Shown: in pieces, positions 1-10,085 of the stretch
How positions within the stretch are numbered: the stretch's first letter is position 1
Layout: every line of letters begins with the position of its first letter
Origin: Pseudomonas sp. MIACH
GTDB taxonomy: Bacteria; Pseudomonadota; Gammaproteobacteria; Pseudomonadales; Pseudomonadaceae
Direction of reading: 5' to 3'
Assembly: GCF_001269925.1 (NCBI RefSeq)
Contig: NZ_LHVO01000051.1
Location: 62,001 to 126,000 of the forward strand
DNA length: 64,000 nucleotides
Notes under the pieces: generated by a model
The model's database searches: none
Told to the model about the DNA's origin: nothing
What the model saw: only the letters and a program-made list of their open reading frames with translations
Program-made: the position numbers and the translations under genes

Positions 1-1067
1 CTGAAGACGCTGTAGTAGATCGCGGCATACGCCAGGCCCACCGGGATCACCAGCCAGCCGTTGGTGGACTTGCCCCAGCCCAGCACCATGTCGATAAACC
101 CACCGGAGAACGTGAAGCCCAGGTGGATATTCAACATATTGGTCAGCGCCATGGACAGGCCGGTCAGCAACGCGTGGATCAGGTACAGGAACGGCGCCAG
201 GAACATGAAGGCGAATTCAATCGGCTCGGTTACCCCAGTGAGGAACGAAGTCAGGGCCATCGACAGGAAAATCCCGCCCATCACCTTGCGCCGCTCCGGC
301 AGGGCATTGCGGTACATCGCCAGGCAGGCGGCGGGCAGGCCGAAGAGCATCACCGGGAACATGCCGGTCATGAATTGGCCGCCTTTGGGGTCACCGGCAA
401 AATAGCGGGTCAGGTCGCCGGTCACCACTGCACCCGTCACCGGGTCGGTGAAGGTGCCGAACACGAACCAGGCCATGTTGTTGAGGATGTGATGCAGGCC
501 GGTGACGATCAGCAGGCGGTTGAATACACCGAAGACAAAGGCGCCGAAGCTGCCACTTTCCATCAGCAACACACCGAAGTTGTTGATGCCGTGTTGGATC
601 GGCGGCCAGATCAGGCCAAAGATCACCCCCAGCGCCACCGCCGAGAATCCGGTGACAATCGGCACAAACCGCCGCCCGCCGAAGAACGCCAGGTACTCCG
701 GCAGCTTGATGTCCTTGAAGCGGTTATACAGCGCACCAGCCATCAGGCCGCTGGCGATACCGGCGAGCATGCCCATGTTGATGCTGCTGTCCATCACCTT
801 GAGGGTGGAGACCATCACCAGGTAGCCAATCGCCCCGGCCAGCCCGGCCGTGCCGTTGTTGTCGCGGGCGAAGCCCACGGCGATGCCGATGGCGAAGATC
901 AGTGCCAGGTTGGCGAAGATCGCCTGGCCGGCATCGTGCATCACCGCGATGTTCAACAGGTCGGTGTCACCCAATCGCAGCAGCAGGCCGGCAATCGGCA
1001 AGATGGCGATGGGCAGCATCAGCGCGCGGCCCAGGCGTTGCAGCCCTTCGATAAAAAGTTGGTACAT
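1..1067 (-). CDS. nagE: PTS N-acetylglucosamine transporter, IIC part of IIBC (3' end outside window)
   Basis: Inner-membrane permease that imports and phosphorylates N-acetylglucosamine. The translated part (about 355 residues) starts MYQLFIEGLQRLGRALMLPI and is a chain of hydrophobic segments with the EIIC signatures NNFGVLL, GLHHILNN and TGVTEPIEFAFMF, the last being the GITE-like sugar-binding loop. The IIB domain should follow beyond base 1. The ATG at 1067 has AAGGAG about 8 bases upstream. It lies 26 bases after the PTS fusion gene and is the last visible gene of the operon. Substrate is assigned from homology and from the neighbouring deacetylase. Confidence 0.93.
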   Translation of the reverse strand, partial: MYQLFIEGLQRLGRALMLPIAILPIAGLLLRLGDTDLLNIAVMHDAGQAIFANLALIFAIGIAVGFARDNNGTAGLAGAIGYLVMVSTLKVMDSSINMGMLAGIASGLMAGALYNRFKDIKLPEYLAFFGGRRFVPIVTGFSAVALGVIFGLIWPPIQHGINNFGVLLMESGSFGAFVFGVFNRLLIVTGLHHILNNMAWFVFGTFTDPVTGAVVTGDLTRYFAGDPKGGQFMTGMFPVMLFGLPAACLAMYRNALPERRKVMGGIFLSMALTSFLTGVTEPIEFAFMFLAPFLYLIHALLTGLSMALTNMLNIHLGFTFSGGFIDMVLGWGKSTNGWLVIPVGLAYAAIYYSVF

Positions 1068-1093
1068 GGCGGGTCTCCTTTTTCTTGTTGTTG

Positions 1094-3604
1094 TCAGCTC
1101 AGCGGCCAGTGGTGTTGACAGGCTTGGCGAACCGCTTTGGCGCTGCTCAGGTCGAGCAGCCCTTGGCTCAGTTGCCGGCATTGCGCCGCGTCCAGGTGAC
1201 GGACGCGGTCCTTGATTTCTCCGATTTGCGGCGGGCTCACCGACAGTTCGCTGACCCCCAGGCCGACCAGCACCGGCGTGGCCAGCGGGTCGGACGCCAG
1301 GGCGCCGCACACGCCGACCCAACGTCCGTATTTCGCCGCGCCGGCACAGGTCTGGGCGATCAGCCGTAACAGCGCCGGGTGCAGCGCATCGACACGCGCG
1401 GCGAGGCCCGCGTGGTCGCGGTCCATGGCAAGGGTGTACTGGGACAGGTCATTGGTGCCGATGGACAGGAAGTCCGCATGCCGGGCCAATTGCTCGGCCA
1501 TCAGCGCTGCGGCGGGGACTTCGATCATCACCCCCAGCTCGGGGCGTTGGGTCAGTTCCAACTCTGCACACAACTCATCCAGGCGCTGGCGAATCTGCAG
1601 CAGTTCGTCGACTTCGCTGACCATCGGCAGCAGGATGCGGCAGCGCGCCAACGGGCTGACTTGCAGCAGCGCGCGCAGTTGCTGGTCGAGCAATTCCGGG
1701 CGTACCTGGGCCATGCGGATACCGCGCAGGCCCAGTACCGGGTTGGCTTCGACGGGCAGCGGCAGGTAGTCGAGTTGTTTGTCGCCACCGACATCGATGG
1801 TGCGGATGATCACCGATTTATCACCCATGGCATCCAGCACGGCTTGATAGGCCTGGCGTTGTTCCTGCTCATCCGGCGCGGTGCGGCGGTCGACGAACAG
1901 GAACTCGGTGCGCAGCAGGCCGACGCCGTCGGCGCCGTTCTCGAACGCCACCTGGGCCTCGGCACTGGAGGCGACATTGGCGGCCACTTCGACGCTCACG
2001 CCGTCTGTGGTGCGCGCCTGTTCTTGGGCTTGCGCCTGTTGTTGCTGACGGCGCAGTGCCTGCGCGTCGCGAAGCTGATGCACTTGGGCATGGCGCGCCT
2101 CGCTGGGGGCCAGTTCGAGGCGACCGTTGCCAGCGTCGAGCACCACGCGTTGGCCTTGCGGCACATTGAGCACCTCGGCCCCCAGGGCGACCACACAGGG
2201 CAGGCCTTTGCCCCGCGCCAGGATGGCGACGTGGGACGTGGCGCCGCCTTCGGCCATGCAGATCCCGGCAGCCTGTTGCGCGCTCAGTTGCAGCAAGTCC
2301 GATGGCGTCAGTTCGTGGGCGCTGACAATTGCCCCAGCAGGCAATTCAAAGTGCCAGGCTTCGCCCAGCAGCGCGCGCAGTACCCGTTGTTGCAGGTCGC
2401 GCAGGTCATTGGCGCGCTCGGCGAACAGCGGTTTGCCCAAGGCCAGCAACACCGCGCACTGCGCCTGGATCGCATCCCGCCAGGCGTGGGTAGCGGCGCT
2501 GCCGTGCTCGATGGCGGCGGTGGCGGCGTCCAGCAGTGTCGGATCTTCCAGCAGCGCAAGGTGGGTGGCGAAGATCTCTTCTTCCTCGACGTTCTTGCGT
2601 TGGCGGGCATGCCCCAGGGTGCTGCGGATTTCGCTGCGCACCTGCTCCAGGGCGACGTCCAGGCGTTGCAGTTGTTCGTCGGCCACATGCCTGCCGGGGT
2701 CTGCCGGCAGTTCGATACCGCTCAGGCGGAACAACGGCCCGCAAACCAGGCCCGGTGCCGCACACACGCCTTGCAACACACCGGCTTCGGTAGCCCCACG
2801 GCGCGCAGTCGCCACCACCGGCGTATGGGTTTCTTCGTTGAAGGGCACCGACAGCGCGGCCACCAAGGCCTGCAACGCGGCCTCGCAATCGTTGCCACGA
2901 CAGCTGACGTGAACTTCATCCCCTTCGCCAATCCCCAGTCCCATCAGGCCAATCAGGCTATCGCACGCGGCTGACTGACCGGCGAAATGCAACTGTGCCT
3001 GGCTGCTGAAACCTTGGGCGGTCTTGCGCACCAACGCGGCGGGGCGCGCATGTAAACCGCCACGGTGGGTAATGCGCACACGGGCGCGGGCTTCGCTGAC
3101 GGAGTGATCCACAGCCGTCTGCAGCGGCGCCGTCGAGCGAGCCACAATGTGCAGCAACGGTTCGCCGACGTTGATGCGGGTGGCCGCCACCGAACGCAGC
3201 TCAAAACGCTCGCCGTTGGTCAGGATGATCAGGCTGACCAGGCTCTTGCACTGGCGCGCAATGCGATCCAGATCAAACTGCACCAGCGCCTGGCCCTGGC
3301 TCACCCGTGCGCCTTGCTTCACCAGCAGCGCAAAGCCTTGGCCGTTCAATTCCACGGTGTCGATGCCCACATGCATCAAGACCTCGGCACCGTTCCCGGC
3401 ACGAATCGTCAGCGCATGCCCGGTGCGGGCCACATGAATGATCTCCCCGTCACAGGGCGCGTACAGGCAATCGTTGAGTGGGTCGATGGCGATACCGTCG
3501 CCCATGGCGCCGCTGGCGAACACGTCATCGGGGACGTCGCCCAGGGCCAGCAACGGCCCGCTGAGAGGCGCGTTGAGGGTCAATTCATTATTGTTGTAGG
3601 ACAT
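1094..3604 (-). CDS. nagF: PTS IIA-HPr-EI fusion phosphotransferase
   Basis: One 836-residue cytoplasmic protein carries three phosphocarrier modules. IIA-Glc type domain, about 1-155, with H63 and the probable phosphorylated H78 in MHVGIDTVEL. HPr, about 172-258, with phospho-His 185 in GLHARPAA. Enzyme I, about 272-836, with phospho-His 458 in GGATSHVA and a C-terminal PEP-binding TIM barrel (TEFLF, GVCGALASDP). It passes phosphate from PEP to the adjacent IIBC permease. Pseudomonads lack a general sugar EI and HPr, so such fusions supply each sugar PTS. The order IIA-HPr-EI and all three active histidines are intact. Confidence 0.95.
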   Translation of the reverse strand: MSYNNNELTLNAPLSGPLLALGDVPDDVFASGAMGDGIAIDPLNDCLYAPCDGEIIHVARTGHALTIRAGNGAEVLMHVGIDTVELNGQGFALLVKQGARVSQGQALVQFDLDRIARQCKSLVSLIILTNGERFELRSVAATRINVGEPLLHIVARSTAPLQTAVDHSVSEARARVRITHRGGLHARPAALVRKTAQGFSSQAQLHFAGQSAACDSLIGLMGLGIGEGDEVHVSCRGNDCEAALQALVAALSVPFNEETHTPVVATARRGATEAGVLQGVCAAPGLVCGPLFRLSGIELPADPGRHVADEQLQRLDVALEQVRSEIRSTLGHARQRKNVEEEEIFATHLALLEDPTLLDAATAAIEHGSAATHAWRDAIQAQCAVLLALGKPLFAERANDLRDLQQRVLRALLGEAWHFELPAGAIVSAHELTPSDLLQLSAQQAAGICMAEGGATSHVAILARGKGLPCVVALGAEVLNVPQGQRVVLDAGNGRLELAPSEARHAQVHQLRDAQALRRQQQQAQAQEQARTTDGVSVEVAANVASSAEAQVAFENGADGVGLLRTEFLFVDRRTAPDEQEQRQAYQAVLDAMGDKSVIIRTIDVGGDKQLDYLPLPVEANPVLGLRGIRMAQVRPELLDQQLRALLQVSPLARCRILLPMVSEVDELLQIRQRLDELCAELELTQRPELGVMIEVPAAALMAEQLARHADFLSIGTNDLSQYTLAMDRDHAGLAARVDALHPALLRLIAQTCAGAAKYGRWVGVCGALASDPLATPVLVGLGVSELSVSPPQIGEIKDRVRHLDAAQCRQLSQGLLDLSSAKAVRQACQHHWPLS

Positions 3605-3632
3605 GGCACGGTACTCATCAGGAAAGCGCGAC

Positions 3633-4635
3633 TCAGTGAGTGCGGGTAACTTTGCTCAGGTGGCGCGGCTGGTCCGGGTCCATACCCCGAGCGACCGCCA
3701 GGCCGGCCGCCATGACGTAGAAACTCATGATCGCCAGGATCGGATCCAGGCTCGGGTGTTCGGCGCGGCTCAGGGTCAGGTCGCGTTCGGCGATATCGTC
3801 CGGCGCGGCCAGCAGCACGCGGGCACCGCGTTGGCGCATATCGGCGGCCAGGCTCAACAGGCCGGCTTGTTCGGCACCGCGCGGGGCGAACACCAGCAGT
3901 GGGTAGTTTTCATTGATCAAGGCCATCGGCCCGTGACGGACCTCGGCACTGCTGAAGGCTTCGGCCTGGATCGCCGAGGTTTCCTTGAGCTTGAGCGCGG
4001 CTTCCTGGGCGATGGCAAACCCGGCGCCACGGCCGATCACCATCAGTTGCTGGCAACCGCGCAGGGTATCGATGGCGCTGCTCCAGTCTTGCCCGGCGGC
4101 TTCGCGCAGGCCTTCGGGCAGGGCTTGGCAGGCGAGCAGCAAGTCGGCCTCCTGGTTCCAGTGGCCGATCAACTGCGCGCTGGCGCTGAGGGTGGCGATA
4201 AAGCTCTTGGTCGCAGCCACGCTGAGTTCCGGCCCGGCGCACAGGGGCACATGGAATTCGCAGGCGGCTTCCAGCGGAGAGTCTTCGGCGTTGACCAGCG
4301 AAATGCTCAAGGCCCCCCGCTTGCGCAGCAGGCGCAGGCTGTTGACCAGGTCCGGGCTCTGCCCCGACTGGGAGAAACCGAACGCCACCTGACCGCTGAC
4401 TTTCATCGGCGCTTGCAACAAGGTCACCACCGACATTGGCAACGACGCCACCGGGATGCCCACATGCTGCATGGCCAGGTAGGCGAAGTAGCTGGCGGCG
4501 TGGTCCGAGCTGCCCCGCGCAATGGTCATCGCCACTTGCGGCGGCTGGCGGCGCAGGCGGCCGGCGACTTCTTCCAGCAACGGTTCCAGGCGTTGCAGTT
4601 GCGCCGCGACGGCGTCACAGGAGGCCAAGGCCTCT

Positions 4636-4655
<20 letters not shown>
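3633..4655 (-). CDS. nagB-II: SIS-domain glucosamine-6-phosphate deaminase (NagB-II type)
   Basis: 340 residues with two tandem SIS sugar-phosphate isomerase folds like the C-terminal half of GlmS, but no glutaminase domain. Visible motifs are ARGSSDHAA (about 45-53), FGFSQSGQSPD (about 93-103) and SAEVRHGPMALI (about 236-247). In GlcNAc operons this family replaces NagB, releasing ammonia from GlcN-6-P to give fructose-6-P. I chose the TTG start because AAGGAG sits 7 bases upstream. The first in-frame ATG (4643) is 18 bases from that site and overlaps the nagA stop. The gene overlaps nagA by 20 bases, suggesting coupled translation. Deamination is inferred from context. Confidence 0.9.
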
Positions 4656-5742
<1,087 letters not shown>

Positions 5743-5752
5743 GGGCAGTTCT

Positions 5753-6511
5753 CTAAGGCCGCAACTCGGCGGCAAAGTCATAACGGCGAAGCTCTGCGAC
5801 AAAGTCGTAGTAGTCGTTGCGGCAGTAGGTGTCGGTGATTTCGATCGGCGTGTTGTCGGCGGTGTAGCCGACCCGCGTCATCAGCAGCATGGCGGTGCCG
5901 GGGGCGATGCCCACCAGCTTGGCGAACTCGTCGGAGGCGTTGATCGCCTGGATGTGTTGCAGCGCACGGACGATGGGTTTGCCGATGCCTTCCAGGTATT
6001 CGTACAGCGAATTGCCGATGGCTTGCGGCTGCGGCAGTACCGAGGCAGGCATGGCGGTCATCTCGATGGCCATCACGGTGTCGTCGGCCTTACGCAGGCG
6101 TTTGAGGCGCGCCACCTTGTCGGTCGGCGACAGGCCCAGGCGGATCAGTTCTTCGTGGGTCGGCGGCGTGATCTCACGCTCCAGCCATTGGGAGCTGGGC
6201 ACAAAGCCCTTGAGGCGCAACATCTCGCTGAACCCCGACAAGCGCGACAGCGGCTGCTCCAGGCGTGGCGTGATAAAGGTGCCGGAGCCCTGGCTGCGGC
6301 GGATCAGGCCTTGGGCGAACAACACTTCCAGCGCTTTTCGGGCCGTCACCCGCGAAATGCTCAGCTGTTCGCTGAGGGCGCGCTCCGAGGGCAGGGCCTG
6401 TTCGGATTTCCACTGGCCGGCATGGATCGCCGCTTCCAGGTTGCGGGCCAGTTGCAGGTACAGCGGCGTGGATTGTTTGTCGTCGGGACGCAGCGTCAGG
6501 ATGGGGTTCAT
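5753..6511 (-). CDS. nagR: GntR/HutC-family repressor of the nag operon
   Basis: 252 residues: an N-terminal winged helix (about 10-80; ALPSERALSEQLSISRVTARKAL is typical of GntR) and a C-terminal UTRA effector domain (about 100-245). The family senses amino-sugar phosphates. First gene of the nag operon, 10 bases before nagA. Upstream lies a promoter whose 17-base spacer is almost entirely a TGGTAT repeat element, with a second copy 73 bases away, so I infer autoregulated repression of the whole operon. The P. aeruginosa equivalent position is PA3757. Confidence 0.9.
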   Translation of the reverse strand: MNPILTLRPDDKQSTPLYLQLARNLEAAIHAGQWKSEQALPSERALSEQLSISRVTARKALEVLFAQGLIRRSQGSGTFITPRLEQPLSRLSGFSEMLRLKGFVPSSQWLEREITPPTHEELIRLGLSPTDKVARLKRLRKADDTVMAIEMTAMPASVLPQPQAIGNSLYEYLEGIGKPIVRALQHIQAINASDEFAKLVGIAPGTAMLLMTRVGYTADNTPIEITDTYCRNDYYDFVAELRRYDFAAELRP

Positions 6512-6563
6512 CTATGAGGTTTCCGATGCGGTTATTGGAGTGTTGTCGCCCGGTATTGGTCGG

Positions 6564-6592
6564 AAGCTAATACCACTTAAATACCATGTCAA
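6564..6592 (-). promoter_or_regulatory. nag operon promoter overlapped by putative NagR operator
   Basis: Read on the minus strand: a perfect -35 TTGACA (6592-6587), a 17-base spacer, and -10 TAGCTT (6569-6564). The spacer plus the first -10 bases is TGGTATTTAAGTGGTATTA (6586-6568), two TGGTAT repeats 11 bases apart. A repressor bound there would block RNA polymerase directly. Promoter hexamers are seen; NagR binding is inferred. Confidence 0.65.
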
Positions 6593-6641
6593 TGCTGCCA
6601 AAACGGTGCAAGTACCGGTTTCAGGGCACCTTAACGGTGCC

Positions 6642-6659
6642 TGGTATCAAGTGGTATTA
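6642..6659 (+). promoter_or_regulatory. Second putative NagR operator
   Basis: TGGTATCAAGTGGTATTA matches the element in the nag promoter on the opposite strand, except for a one-base shorter spacer. Centre-to-centre distance is about 73 bases, close to seven helical turns. The nearest gene on its right, the L,D-transpeptidase, ends at 6774 and points away from it, so this copy probably also serves the nag promoter. Confidence 0.55.
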
Positions 6660-6773
6660 GAGAGGTCTTTATTGCGCGCAGAGGTGCGCAGCCCGCGCGG
6701 TGAATTGGTATTCACCGGCAGGTGCTGCCGAGGGCAGGAATCTTTTTTGATTTATTTTACGAACGGTCCAGCG

Positions 6774-7277
6774 TCAGGGCCGAATCTCGATCAGCGTGCC
6801 GTCCTTGACCAGGTTCCAGACTTCGCGCATGTCGACGTTGCGCATGCCGATGCAGCCGTCGGTCCAGTCCAGGGTGTGGAACCACTGCTCCGGGTAGTCT
6901 TCGGTGTCGGGGGTGCCGTGGATCATGATCATGCTGCCGGGCTTCACGCCTTCGCGGCGGGCGCGGGCGGCGTCGCTGATATTCGGGTAGGAAATGTGCA
7001 TGGACAGGTTGAAACGGTCGCTGGTCTTGCGCCAGTCGATCCAGTACAGGCCTTCCGGGGTGCGGCGGTCGCCCTCGATCAGCTTGTGGCCCTTGGGGTT
7101 TTTGCCCAGGGAAATCCGGTAGGTCTTGAGGGGCTTGCCGTCGTTGATCAACTGCAATTGGTGGGCGGACTTGAGCACCAGGACTTTTTCGACCGTCTTG
7201 CCGCCCAGGGTTTCCACGGTAGAGGCTGGCGACAGCGTGGCGAACGACAGGCAAATCAGAGCAAGCAACCAACGCAT
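6774..7277 (-). CDS. L,D-transpeptidase (YkuD family), exported
   Basis: 167 residues with a signal peptide (MRWLLALICLSFATLSPAS) and a single YkuD domain. The catalytic motif is present: H120 in MIHGTPD and C142 in TDGCIGMRN, the usual HXX(14-17)[S/T]HGChN-like signature in its SDGCIxM form. Such enzymes form 3-3 peptidoglycan crosslinks or anchor lipoproteins in the periplasm. It has no separate substrate-binding LysM domain, so its exact role cannot be read. Monocistronic, on the minus strand, about 260 bases upstream of nagR. Confidence 0.9.
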   Translation of the reverse strand: MRWLLALICLSFATLSPASTVETLGGKTVEKVLVLKSAHQLQLINDGKPLKTYRISLGKNPKGHKLIEGDRRTPEGLYWIDWRKTSDRFNLSMHISYPNISDAARARREGVKPGSMIMIHGTPDTEDYPEQWFHTLDWTDGCIGMRNVDMREVWNLVKDGTLIEIRP

Positions 7278-7314
7278 TAAAACGGTATCCCTATGGCGAC
7301 GAGCTGCCGAATGG

Positions 7315-7863
7315 TTATTGGGCGGGCTTTGAAAGAGGTGGCACGGCTTCGCTGCGCACCGGGAACGACTGCTGGCGGCGGTCAGCGAAAAAGTATTCTA
7401 GGGTACGCCCGACCGTGCGGAAAGCCAGCTCGGACCAAGGGATGTCGGCCTCGTCGAACAGCTGTACTTCAAGGCTTTCGGGGCCTGCGGCGAAGTCCAG
7501 GTCGACCAGTTCGGCCCGGTAGAAGATATGCACCTGGCTGATGTGCGGCACATCGATCAGGGTATAGAGGCTCAGGTTGCGTACGCGGGCGCAGGCTTCT
7601 TCCTGGGTTTCGCGCACGGCGGCTTGTTCGACAGTCTCGCCGTTCTCCATGAAACCGGCGGGCAGGGTCCAGTAACCCAGGCGCGGCTCGATGGCGCGGC
7701 GGCACAGCAGCACCTTATCGCCCCATACCGGCACGGTACCGGCGACGATATTGGGGTTCTGATAGTGAATGGTCGAACAGTGATCACACACAAAACGCAG
7801 GCGGGCGTCGCCTTCGGGAATGCGTTGGGTAACCGGTTTACCGCACTGGCTGCAGAAATTCAT
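7315..7863 (-). CDS. NUDIX hydrolase with N-terminal zinc ribbon
   Basis: 182 residues. An N-terminal zinc ribbon is visible as C4-x2-C7 and C26-x2-C29. The Nudix box starts at G70 (GFMENGE) and continues RETQEEACA (84-92), with the metal-binding glutamates intact but Cys where the canonical box has its last Gly. The zinc ribbon recalls NudC-type NADH pyrophosphatases, but the protein is shorter and I cannot assign the nucleotide substrate. I chose the ATG at 7863 because the zinc ribbon starts right there. It is divergent from a second NUDIX gene 146 bases away. Confidence 0.88.
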   Translation of the reverse strand: MNFCSQCGKPVTQRIPEGDARLRFVCDHCSTIHYQNPNIVAGTVPVWGDKVLLCRRAIEPRLGYWTLPAGFMENGETVEQAAVRETQEEACARVRNLSLYTLIDVPHISQVHIFYRAELVDLDFAAGPESLEVQLFDEADIPWSELAFRTVGRTLEYFFADRRQQSFPVRSEAVPPLSKPAQ

Positions 7864-8009
7864 GCTGGGGTTCCTGGAAAGTGCGTCTATCTTGGCTTGG
7901 CCGGGAGGGGCCTGCAAGTTGTCGTTTAGCGACACCGCCCAGGTTTTGGGGTTGGGCGCCCGGCAGCTTTGGTGCATGATGCAAGGTAGCCAACAGACCG
8001 AGATGACTC

Positions 8010-8612
8010 ATGCTGGACGAGCTACTTCGCCGGGTAAGCAATCACACTCCCCACACGCTGGAAACCGACGGGCGTTTCCCCGAGGCTGCGGTGCTGGTGC
8101 CGATTACCCGCAGTGACGAACCTGAGCTGATCCTGACCCTGCGCGCCAGCGGCCTGTCGACCCATGGCGGCGAAGTGGCCTTTCCCGGCGGGCGCCGCGA
8201 CCCCGAAGACCCGGACCTGATCTTCACCGCCCTGCGCGAAGCCGAAGAAGAAATCGGCCTGCCCCCCGGCCTGGTCGAGGTTATCGGTCCGCTGAGCCCG
8301 CTGATCTCCCTGCACGGTATCCGGGTCACACCCTATGTGGGGGTGATCCCCGATTACGTCGAATACCTGGCCAACGATGCCGAGATTGCTGCCGTCTTCA
8401 GCGTGCCCTTGGATTTTTTCCGACAGGACCCGCGCGAACATACCCACCGCATCGATTACCAGGGCCGCAGTTGGTACGTGCCCAGTTATCGTTTCGGCGA
8501 ATACAAGATCTGGGGCCTGACGGCAATCATGATCGTCGAGCTGATCAATTTGCTCTATGACGATGCCCAGATCAGCCTGCACCAGCCGCCCAAGAGCTTC
8601 ATCAATATCTAA
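8010..8612 (+). CDS. CoA pyrophosphatase, NUDIX family (NudL-like)
   Basis: 200 residues. The segment LTLRASGLSTHGGEVAFPGG (43-61) is the UPF0035 signature that marks coenzyme A diphosphatases, and it runs into a full Nudix box ending REAEEEIGL (76-84). The predicted reaction is cleavage of CoA or acyl-CoA to phosphopantetheine and 3',5'-ADP in the cytoplasm. The gene leads a tight plus-strand group with the gamma carbonic anhydrase-like and DUF1289 genes. Substrate specificity rests on the family signature. Confidence 0.9.
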   Translation: MLDELLRRVSNHTPHTLETDGRFPEAAVLVPITRSDEPELILTLRASGLSTHGGEVAFPGGRRDPEDPDLIFTALREAEEEIGLPPGLVEVIGPLSPLISLHGIRVTPYVGVIPDYVEYLANDAEIAAVFSVPLDFFRQDPREHTHRIDYQGRSWYVPSYRFGEYKIWGLTAIMIVELINLLYDDAQISLHQPPKSFINI

Positions 8613-8647
8613 GCCGTCGTTTGAACGGTCAGCCGTGAGGGAAAACC

Positions 8648-9172
8648 ATGAAATACCGCCTGGGCGACGCCCGCGTCGAAACACATCCACACAGCTGGGT
8701 CGCGCCGAATGCCACGCTGGTGGGCAAGGTCAAGCTGGAGGAGGGCGCCAACGTCTGGTTCAACGCGGTGTTGCGTGGCGACAACGAACTGATCCTGATC
8801 GGCAAGAACAGCAACGTCCAGGACGGCAGCGTCATGCACACCGACATGGGCTATCCGCTGACCCTCGGCACCGGCGTGACCATCGGCCATAACGCCATGC
8901 TGCACGGTTGCACAGTCGACGATTACAGCCTGATCGGTATCAACGCGGTGATCCTCAACGGCGCCAGGATCGGCAAGCACTGCATCATCGGCGCCAACTC
9001 GCTGATTGGCGAAGGCAAGGAGATTCCCGATGGTTCGCTGGTGATGGGCTCGCCGGGCAAAGTGGTGCGTGAATTGACTGACGCACAGAAACGCATGCTC
9101 GAAGCCAGCGCCGCGCACTATGTGCATAACGCCCAGCGTTACGCGCGGGATCTGGTAGAGCAGGAAGAATGA
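8648..9172 (+). CDS. Gamma carbonic anhydrase family protein
   Basis: 174 residues forming a left-handed parallel beta-helix of hexapeptide repeats. Three zinc-ligand candidates are at the expected places: H64 (SVMHTD), H81 (IGHNAM) and H86 (LHGC). Close relatives (YrdA, PaaY, CaiE) bind zinc, but many show little or no CO2 hydration, so the activity is uncertain. Its last codons overlap the DUF1289 start by four bases (ATGA), which indicates translational coupling. Confidence 0.9.
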   Translation: MKYRLGDARVETHPHSWVAPNATLVGKVKLEEGANVWFNAVLRGDNELILIGKNSNVQDGSVMHTDMGYPLTLGTGVTIGHNAMLHGCTVDDYSLIGINAVILNGARIGKHCIIGANSLIGEGKEIPDGSLVMGSPGKVVRELTDAQKRMLEASAAHYVHNAQRYARDLVEQEE

Positions 9173-9384
9173 GTGCAGTTGAACGCCCCGTCGCCTCGCC
9201 GTGCGTGAGCATTTGCGCGCTGGATGATGACGATATTTGCACCGGTTGCCAGCGCACCGTGGATGAAATCACACGTTGGAGCCGCATGGACAACGCCGAA
9301 CGCCGGGTGGTGTTGGGGTTGTGTCATGAGCGGGCGGTGGCGGGGGGGTTGGTGTTTATGGCTTCTGGTAAATCCGGCGCCTGA
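9169..9384 (+). CDS. DUF1289 small cysteine-motif protein
   Basis: 71 residues. The conserved core is CVSICALDDDDICTGCQRT followed by DEITRW. Three cysteines in C-x3-C-x8-C-x2-C-like spacing (C16, C20, C29, C32) suggest metal binding. No function is established for the family; the protein is small and probably cytoplasmic. It overlaps the preceding gene by four bases and is followed at once by a repeat pair. Confidence 0.85.
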   Translation: MSAVERPVASPCVSICALDDDDICTGCQRTVDEITRWSRMDNAERRVVLGLCHERAVAGGLVFMASGKSGA

Positions 9385-9393
9385 TGGATCGCC

Positions 9394-9477
9394 ATCGGGA
9401 GCAAGCCCCCTCCCACACTTAACCGCGTTTGATCTGTAAGCATGCGGTCAAGATGTGGGAGGGGGCTTGCCCCCGAT
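9394..9477. repeat. Inverted pair of REP elements (GTGGGAGGGGGC family)
   Basis: Two copies of the palindromic unit CGGGAGCAAGCCCCCTCCCAC-like face each other, 9394-9417 and 9455-9477, separated by about 37 bases. They lie between DUF1289 and the VUT gene, a typical intergenic REP doublet of fluorescent pseudomonads. Confidence 0.85.
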
Positions 9478-9548
9478 AAGGCCCTCCCAGACGACATATT
9501 TCAAAATGTGAAGTACCCTGTGCCCCTTGTTCACAGGTCCCTCGCCCC

Positions 9549-10016
9549 ATGCTCTTCCTGATCGCCTACATCAGCAGCGTCGTGCTGATCAACTTCGCCT
9601 TCTCCACCGCCCCGCACCTGGATGTCATCTGGTCGGCCTGGGGTGGCCTGGTGTTTATCCTGCGCGACATGGTGCAAACCCGCTTCGGCCACGGTGCGAT
9701 CATCGCCATGCTGGCGGCGCTGGTGTTGTCGTATATCACTTCGGACCCGTCCATCGCCCTGGCCAGCGCCACGGCATTCGCGGTGTCCGAGTGCATCGAC
9801 TGGCTGGTGTTCAGCATCACCAAGCGCCCGCTCCACGATCGCCTGTGGATAAGTTCGGCGCTGAGCATTCCCCTCGACACGTTTATCTTCTTCGGCCTGA
9901 TCGGCGCACTCACCCCTGCCGTGGTGGGCACGGCCTTGGCGTCGAAATTCGCCGGGGTCACGGTGGTGTGGCTGATCATGGCCTGGCGCATCCGCAAGCG
10001 GGCCGTCGCCAACTGA
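9549..10016 (+). CDS. VUT-family (YhhQ-like) integral membrane transporter
   Basis: 155 residues with about five or six hydrophobic segments and short loops. The pattern, with VLINFAF near the N-terminus, SECIDWLVF in the middle and SALSIPLDTFIFFGL later, fits the VUT/preQ0 transporter family (PF02592). Members import queuosine precursors or other small heterocycles. At 155 residues it is shorter than E. coli YhhQ (about 220), so the substrate may differ. Monocistronic between a REP pair and purT. Confidence 0.8.
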   Translation: MLFLIAYISSVVLINFAFSTAPHLDVIWSAWGGLVFILRDMVQTRFGHGAIIAMLAALVLSYITSDPSIALASATAFAVSECIDWLVFSITKRPLHDRLWISSALSIPLDTFIFFGLIGALTPAVVGTALASKFAGVTVVWLIMAWRIRKRAVAN

Positions 10017-10085
10017 GGCCAATTTTTACAGTTCATGTAAAATGCCGGCCTTTCTCCCCATGATCCGCTCCCCTGAGGACCTGAG

